Shown here one piece after another: positions 60,593 through 64,000 of a DNA stretch of 64,000 nt (its first letter is position 1; every line of letters begins with the position of its first letter). Made by a program: the position numbers and the translations under genes. The DNA lies in NCBI GenBank assembly GCA_900199555.1, contig FZQZ01000005.1, forward strand, positions 62,001-126,000, in the 5' to 3' direction. The DNA is from Prevotellaceae bacterium MN60. Its GTDB lineage: Bacteria > Bacteroidota > Bacteroidia > Bacteroidales > Bacteroidaceae. The notes under the pieces are model-generated. The model saw only the letters and a program-made list of their open reading frames with translations. It made no database searches and had not been told where the DNA came from.

Positions 60593-63475
60593 TTAGCGGA
60601 GAACGTCTGCCTTCTTTAGTTCTACCAGTTTACCATATTTCGACAGGGCCTGCATATCGAGGTGCTTCTTGTTGCCAACGATAAAGATGATGTGGGGCTG
60701 CTGCTGGATGTTCTGACGATAGAAGTCGAGCATATCGTTGGTGGTCAGCGTAGGTACAAGGCGCGTGATGTTGGCATGAGGGTCTTCACTATATCCTGCC
60801 GTACGGTAAGAAGACACGAAGGTGGGCAACTGGCGGAACGAGGGATAGTTGTTGTTGACATTATTAAGAATCTCTTGTTTGGCAGTAGCGACACCCTGTT
60901 CGTTGACAGGCATCTGAGTGATAAGCGAATCGAGTACATGAAGCGCCTGCATCGTCTTGTCGCCCTGCGTACCGAGATACATGAGATAGGCAGAAGGATG
61001 GTCGCGATGGCGAGCACGATTGGGGGTAATCTCCTGACCATGGGCTGTATATGCCATAGAACGGAACTCACGTATCTCTTGGAACATGACACTACCCATT
61101 CCACCACCCATATACTGACTCCACAAGCTGAGCTGAGCTTCCTCCTTATCGCTGAGTGAAGGCTTGATACTGCCATAGACACCGATGAGCGTCTGGCGAC
61201 TACTTGGCATGTTATAGAAGTAAACAGTAGGCTCGCTATAGGTCTGCAGGGTGGTCTCATTGTCGTTCTTAGCCAGATGTGACGCGCTGAGTGGCAGATA
61301 CTTCTTGCAGAGATCGGCAACTTCGGCAGAAGACTTGGTACCACAATAAAGCACGGAGCAATCATACTGGAGCACATCATTGAAGACGCGCAATAGGTCA
61401 TCGCCCGTCATCTTCTTAACCTCTGCCACAGCGGGTTGGCGCAGATAGTCTGACTGGTCACCCTTAGACAATTTCTGTAACACCATCTGGAACACGCTCT
61501 GATTGCTACGGTCGAGCTGGTGGTAGGTCATCTTATACTCACTCTTCAAATCCTTCATCGCATCCTTGTCGGGTTTCAACGAGGTAAGGATATGGCGCAA
61601 GAGATTGAGCGAGGGAGCAAGGTTAGAATCGAAACCAGTGAGTGTCATCGTGAAATAGTTGTCTGACGATGATGTCTCGAAAGTAGTACCCAGTCGCTGC
61701 CAGGCTTCGCCAATCTGGTGCTTGGTCAGCGAGTCGGTGCCTAGTTCGCTCAGGTAGCTTTCAACAAGTATCAGCTTAGCATCATCGCGTTCGCCCTTAT
61801 GCCATTTGAGCGTAAAGGTGAAAAGGTCGTTCTTAGGATTAGCCACCTTATATAAATGCACATGACTGGTAAGCGGGGTTATCTCGGCATCTTGCTGCAG
61901 ATTGACAAGTTTCGGGGCCTTATCAACAACGGGAATCTTGGCCAACTCACGAGCATAGTCAGACTGCTCTCTGGCATGCTTGGGCACCACAGGCTTGTAG
62001 TTGGGCTGTGATACTTTGTCCTTGGGATAAGAGCCAAACTTCTTAACGCCACGCAGATAGTGATCGGTAAGCAGATAACGATTGGCTGCAGCAATCACGT
62101 CGGCCTTAGTGATATGCTTAACAGACTCTTCCTGTTGCAGATAGTCAGTCCATGAGCGCCCTTGGGCATAGACATCGCCCATCATCATAGCACGATCGGT
62201 GCCATCCTCCAACTCTAACGCAGAATTACGAATCAGTTCGAGTTTCAACTCTTCCAGTTTGGCATCAGAGAAGTCGCCACGCTTGACGCGCTCAATCTGC
62301 TGCCAGCAGAGTTGTTCGGCTTTCTTCTTAGAACCGAAAGGCAGTTTGGGGATAATGAGCAGTCCAGCTAAACCGCCCTCTTGCAAGGCAAAGCGCTGAC
62401 CATAGGCAAACATCACCTTGTGGGCAGTACGCAAAGAGTCAAGCATACCCGTACCATTGTCGTTGGTCAGCAGACTCATGGCTAACTGTAGCGACTTTGT
62501 ATCTTTGTCTTTATCCAGTGGTCCGCGGAACAGCAGACCTACGGCTTTGATAATCGGCATATTCACTTTGAGGTTCAGCGTCTCACCATTGAAAGGCTGT
62601 ACGGCAGGGATGTCTCTGTGAGGAGCTTCACCCTTAGGCAATCGTCCGAAGGTGCGTTCCAGTAGCGGCAGAAGTCCCTCTTCTGTAAAGTCGCCACTCA
62701 ACATCAGTCCCATATTACCTGCAACATAGTAACGACGGAAGAAATCTTCCATATCCGACAGGCGTGGATTCTTGAGGTTTTCCGTACTACCGATAATTGG
62801 ATACTGGTAAGGATGGCCCTTGAACACAGCAGCTAAAAGCTTATCGAGAGCAGTACTGAGCATATCATCCGCAGAACGGTTCTTCTCTTCGTAAACAGTC
62901 TCCAGCTCACCTTGAAACAAGCGGAATACGGGATTGAGCATTCGCTCGGAGTTCAGCTCACACCATAATTCCAAGAACTGTGGGGAGAAAGTATTATAAT
63001 ATTGTGTATAATCCCATGAGGTGGCCGCATTTAGTTTGGAACCACCATATTTAGAGATAAGACGGTCAAACTCGTTGGGGATAGCATAGTCAGCAGCACG
63101 CTGGCTCAGACGACTGATGTCTTGTTGAATCTTCAAACGCTGTTGTGGTTCGGTCGTGCGTGATAGTTCGTTATACTTGGCAGAAATAGAGTCAAGCCAT
63201 AACTTCTCCTCAGCATAGTTGACAGTACCAATCTTCTGGGTACCTTTGAAGAGCACGTGTTCCAGATAATGGGCAATACCCGTATTCGGGCAATCCTTTG
63301 CACCGGCTTTCACGATTAAGGCGCCATATACCTTTGGCTGGGAGTGGTCTTCATTCAGCCAAACAGTCAGTCCGTTACTCAGTTTCAGTTCTTTCACTTC
63401 TAACGCTCCAACAGACTGGGCAGAAGCTGTTAAGGCTCCCCATGCCAAGAACGCAATACTTACTAAATTTTTCAT
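60593..63475 (-). CDS. M16-family zinc protease (two-domain, exported)
   Basis: About 960 residues. Signal peptide MKNLVSIAFLAWGALTASAQ (the 4-residue longer start at 63487 is less likely). The inverted zinc motif HYLEH is at residues 69-73, with the distal metal-binding Glu in ELETVYEEKNRS near 145. The second M16 half (from about 500) lacks the zinc motif, as in pitrilysin-type enzymes. It degrades peptides in the periplasm. Single gene, convergent with carB; -7 box TAAATTTG at 63513-63520. Confidence 0.92.
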   Translation of the reverse strand: MKNLVSIAFLAWGALTASAQSVGALEVKELKLSNGLTVWLNEDHSQPKVYGALIVKAGAKDCPNTGIAHYLEHVLFKGTQKIGTVNYAEEKLWLDSISAKYNELSRTTEPQQRLKIQQDISRLSQRAADYAIPNEFDRLISKYGGSKLNAATSWDYTQYYNTFSPQFLELWCELNSERMLNPVFRLFQGELETVYEEKNRSADDMLSTALDKLLAAVFKGHPYQYPIIGSTENLKNPRLSDMEDFFRRYYVAGNMGLMLSGDFTEEGLLPLLERTFGRLPKGEAPHRDIPAVQPFNGETLNLKVNMPIIKAVGLLFRGPLDKDKDTKSLQLAMSLLTNDNGTGMLDSLRTAHKVMFAYGQRFALQEGGLAGLLIIPKLPFGSKKKAEQLCWQQIERVKRGDFSDAKLEELKLELIRNSALELEDGTDRAMMMGDVYAQGRSWTDYLQQEESVKHITKADVIAAANRYLLTDHYLRGVKKFGSYPKDKVSQPNYKPVVPKHAREQSDYARELAKIPVVDKAPKLVNLQQDAEITPLTSHVHLYKVANPKNDLFTFTLKWHKGERDDAKLILVESYLSELGTDSLTKHQIGEAWQRLGTTFETSSSDNYFTMTLTGFDSNLAPSLNLLRHILTSLKPDKDAMKDLKSEYKMTYHQLDRSNQSVFQMVLQKLSKGDQSDYLRQPAVAEVKKMTGDDLLRVFNDVLQYDCSVLYCGTKSSAEVADLCKKYLPLSASHLAKNDNETTLQTYSEPTVYFYNMPSSRQTLIGVYGSIKPSLSDKEEAQLSLWSQYMGGGMGSVMFQEIREFRSMAYTAHGQEITPNRARHRDHPSAYLMYLGTQGDKTMQALHVLDSLITQMPVNEQGVATAKQEILNNVNNNYPSFRQLPTFVSSYRTAGYSEDPHANITRLVPTLTTNDMLDFYRQNIQQQPHIIFIVGNKKHLDMQALSKYGKLVELKKADVLR

Positions 63476-63512
63476 ACGAGTAATCACTATGTTAGAAAAT
63501 CTTTACACGCTG

Positions 63513-63520
63513 CAAATTTA
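63513..63520 (-). promoter_or_regulatory. -7 box of the M16 protease gene
   Basis: TAAATTTG on the minus strand, 37 bases before the ATG. Confidence 0.4.
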
Positions 63521-63606
63521 CAAATTCACGAGGATAAAGAAATAAGGTAAATGCCAAATAATTTTAATTTTTATCTTTATTATTATAAAAATTCGCATCT
63601 TTAAAC

Positions 63607-63614
63607 TATCTTTG
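63607..63614 (+). promoter_or_regulatory. -7 box of the DUF4835 gene
   Basis: TATCTTTG, 21 bases before the ATG at 63636. Confidence 0.5.
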
Positions 63615-63635
63615 TAATCAAAAAAAGGAAGTCGA

Positions 63636-64000
63636 ATGAAACGGCAATATCTGATACTAATTATAGCAACATGGCTGTGTGGCTTTGTACATCGTGCTAC
63701 GGCACAAGAGCTACAGGTGAAAATCACTATCAATAGCGCACAGGTGGAAGGCTCGGATAAATCGGTATTCGAGAACCTGCAACAGACACTGGAACAGTGG
63801 ATGAACGATCGCCAATGGACAGAACTGCAGTTTCAGAAGAACGAACGCATCAACGTGAACTTCAACCTGACGGTGACCAAGTATGACAAGGCCAACAATC
63901 GCTTTACCTGTTCAGCAATGATACAGGCTAATCGACCTGTTTATAACTCAGCATATACCACCACGCTGTATAACAACAAGGATGGCGACTTTAACTTCGA
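63636..64000 (+). CDS. DUF4835/PorD-like protein (partial, runs off the window)
   Basis: The first 121 residues are visible. A signal peptide (LILIIATWLCGFVHRATAQ) is followed by ELQVKITINSAQVEGSDKSVFENLQQ, then TVTKYDKANNRFTCSAMIQANRPVYN and TLYNNKDGDFNF, which match the start of DUF4835, annotated in some lineages as the type IX secretion protein PorD. It is exported to the periplasm. The 3' part lies beyond the window. Confidence 0.8.
   Translation, partial: MKRQYLILIIATWLCGFVHRATAQELQVKITINSAQVEGSDKSVFENLQQTLEQWMNDRQWTELQFQKNERINVNFNLTVTKYDKANNRFTCSAMIQANRPVYNSAYTTTLYNNKDGDFNF

Overview
The window reads as chromosome of an anaerobic member of the Bacteroidales, most like Prevotella. The promoters follow the Bacteroidetes pattern (TTTG or TTGC, 19-20 bases, then TAnnTTTG), seen upstream of at least a dozen genes. 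Gene content agrees: a fused HisI-HisE, an Nqr operon, a membrane pyrophosphatase, the DUF4835/PorD and DUF4250 families, a smalltalk peptide and an HU-related protein. All names come from reading motifs; no database search was run.

Layout. 1-730 holds no convincing gene and looks like repeat-derived debris. 731-13423 is mostly minus strand: a secreted esterase, pflA-pflB, two secreted surface-type proteins, pyruvate:ferredoxin oxidoreductase, a ZIP metal transporter and a flavodoxin, with a small FKBP isomerase on the plus strand. 13683-16636 holds a PanE-type reductase and a PAP2 phosphatase fused to a probable outer-membrane barrel. Two identical tRNA-Lys genes, hppA and an acidic-tailed protein follow. 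20292-32280 is a long plus-strand run: rarA, a TRIC-like channel, then purU-hisH-hisA-hisF-hisIE-ftsE-lysC-lysA-uvrA with short gaps. Four tRNA genes (Thr, Gly, Ser, Glu) end that block.

32964-43408 is an accessory island. Its minus-strand arm carries two large TPR proteins, a UmuD/LexA-like S24 protein, a small OB-fold-like protein, an unknown protein, a VirE/DUF3987-like primase-helicase candidate and a DUF5675 protein. Its plus-strand arm carries a small HTH protein, an HU-related protein and a 33-residue smalltalk peptide. The arms are separated by a 136-bp inverted repeat containing a perfect 38-bp palindrome. Dispersed repeats have entered several reading frames here in frame. This is the most likely place for an undescribed system.

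43484-64000 returns to core genes: a lipoprotein overlapping the end of the nqrABCDEF operon, tamB, two small genes (one DUF4250), rpsA, carB, an M16 zinc protease and the start of a DUF4835/PorD gene.

How the genes fit together. Pyruvate can be split by two routes encoded here, PFL (formate) and PFOR (reduced ferredoxin or flavodoxin), with a flavodoxin gene nearby. Nqr and the pyrophosphatase point to sodium and proton bioenergetics. HisF releases AICAR, which re-enters purine synthesis using the same 10-formyl-THF pool that PurU drains.
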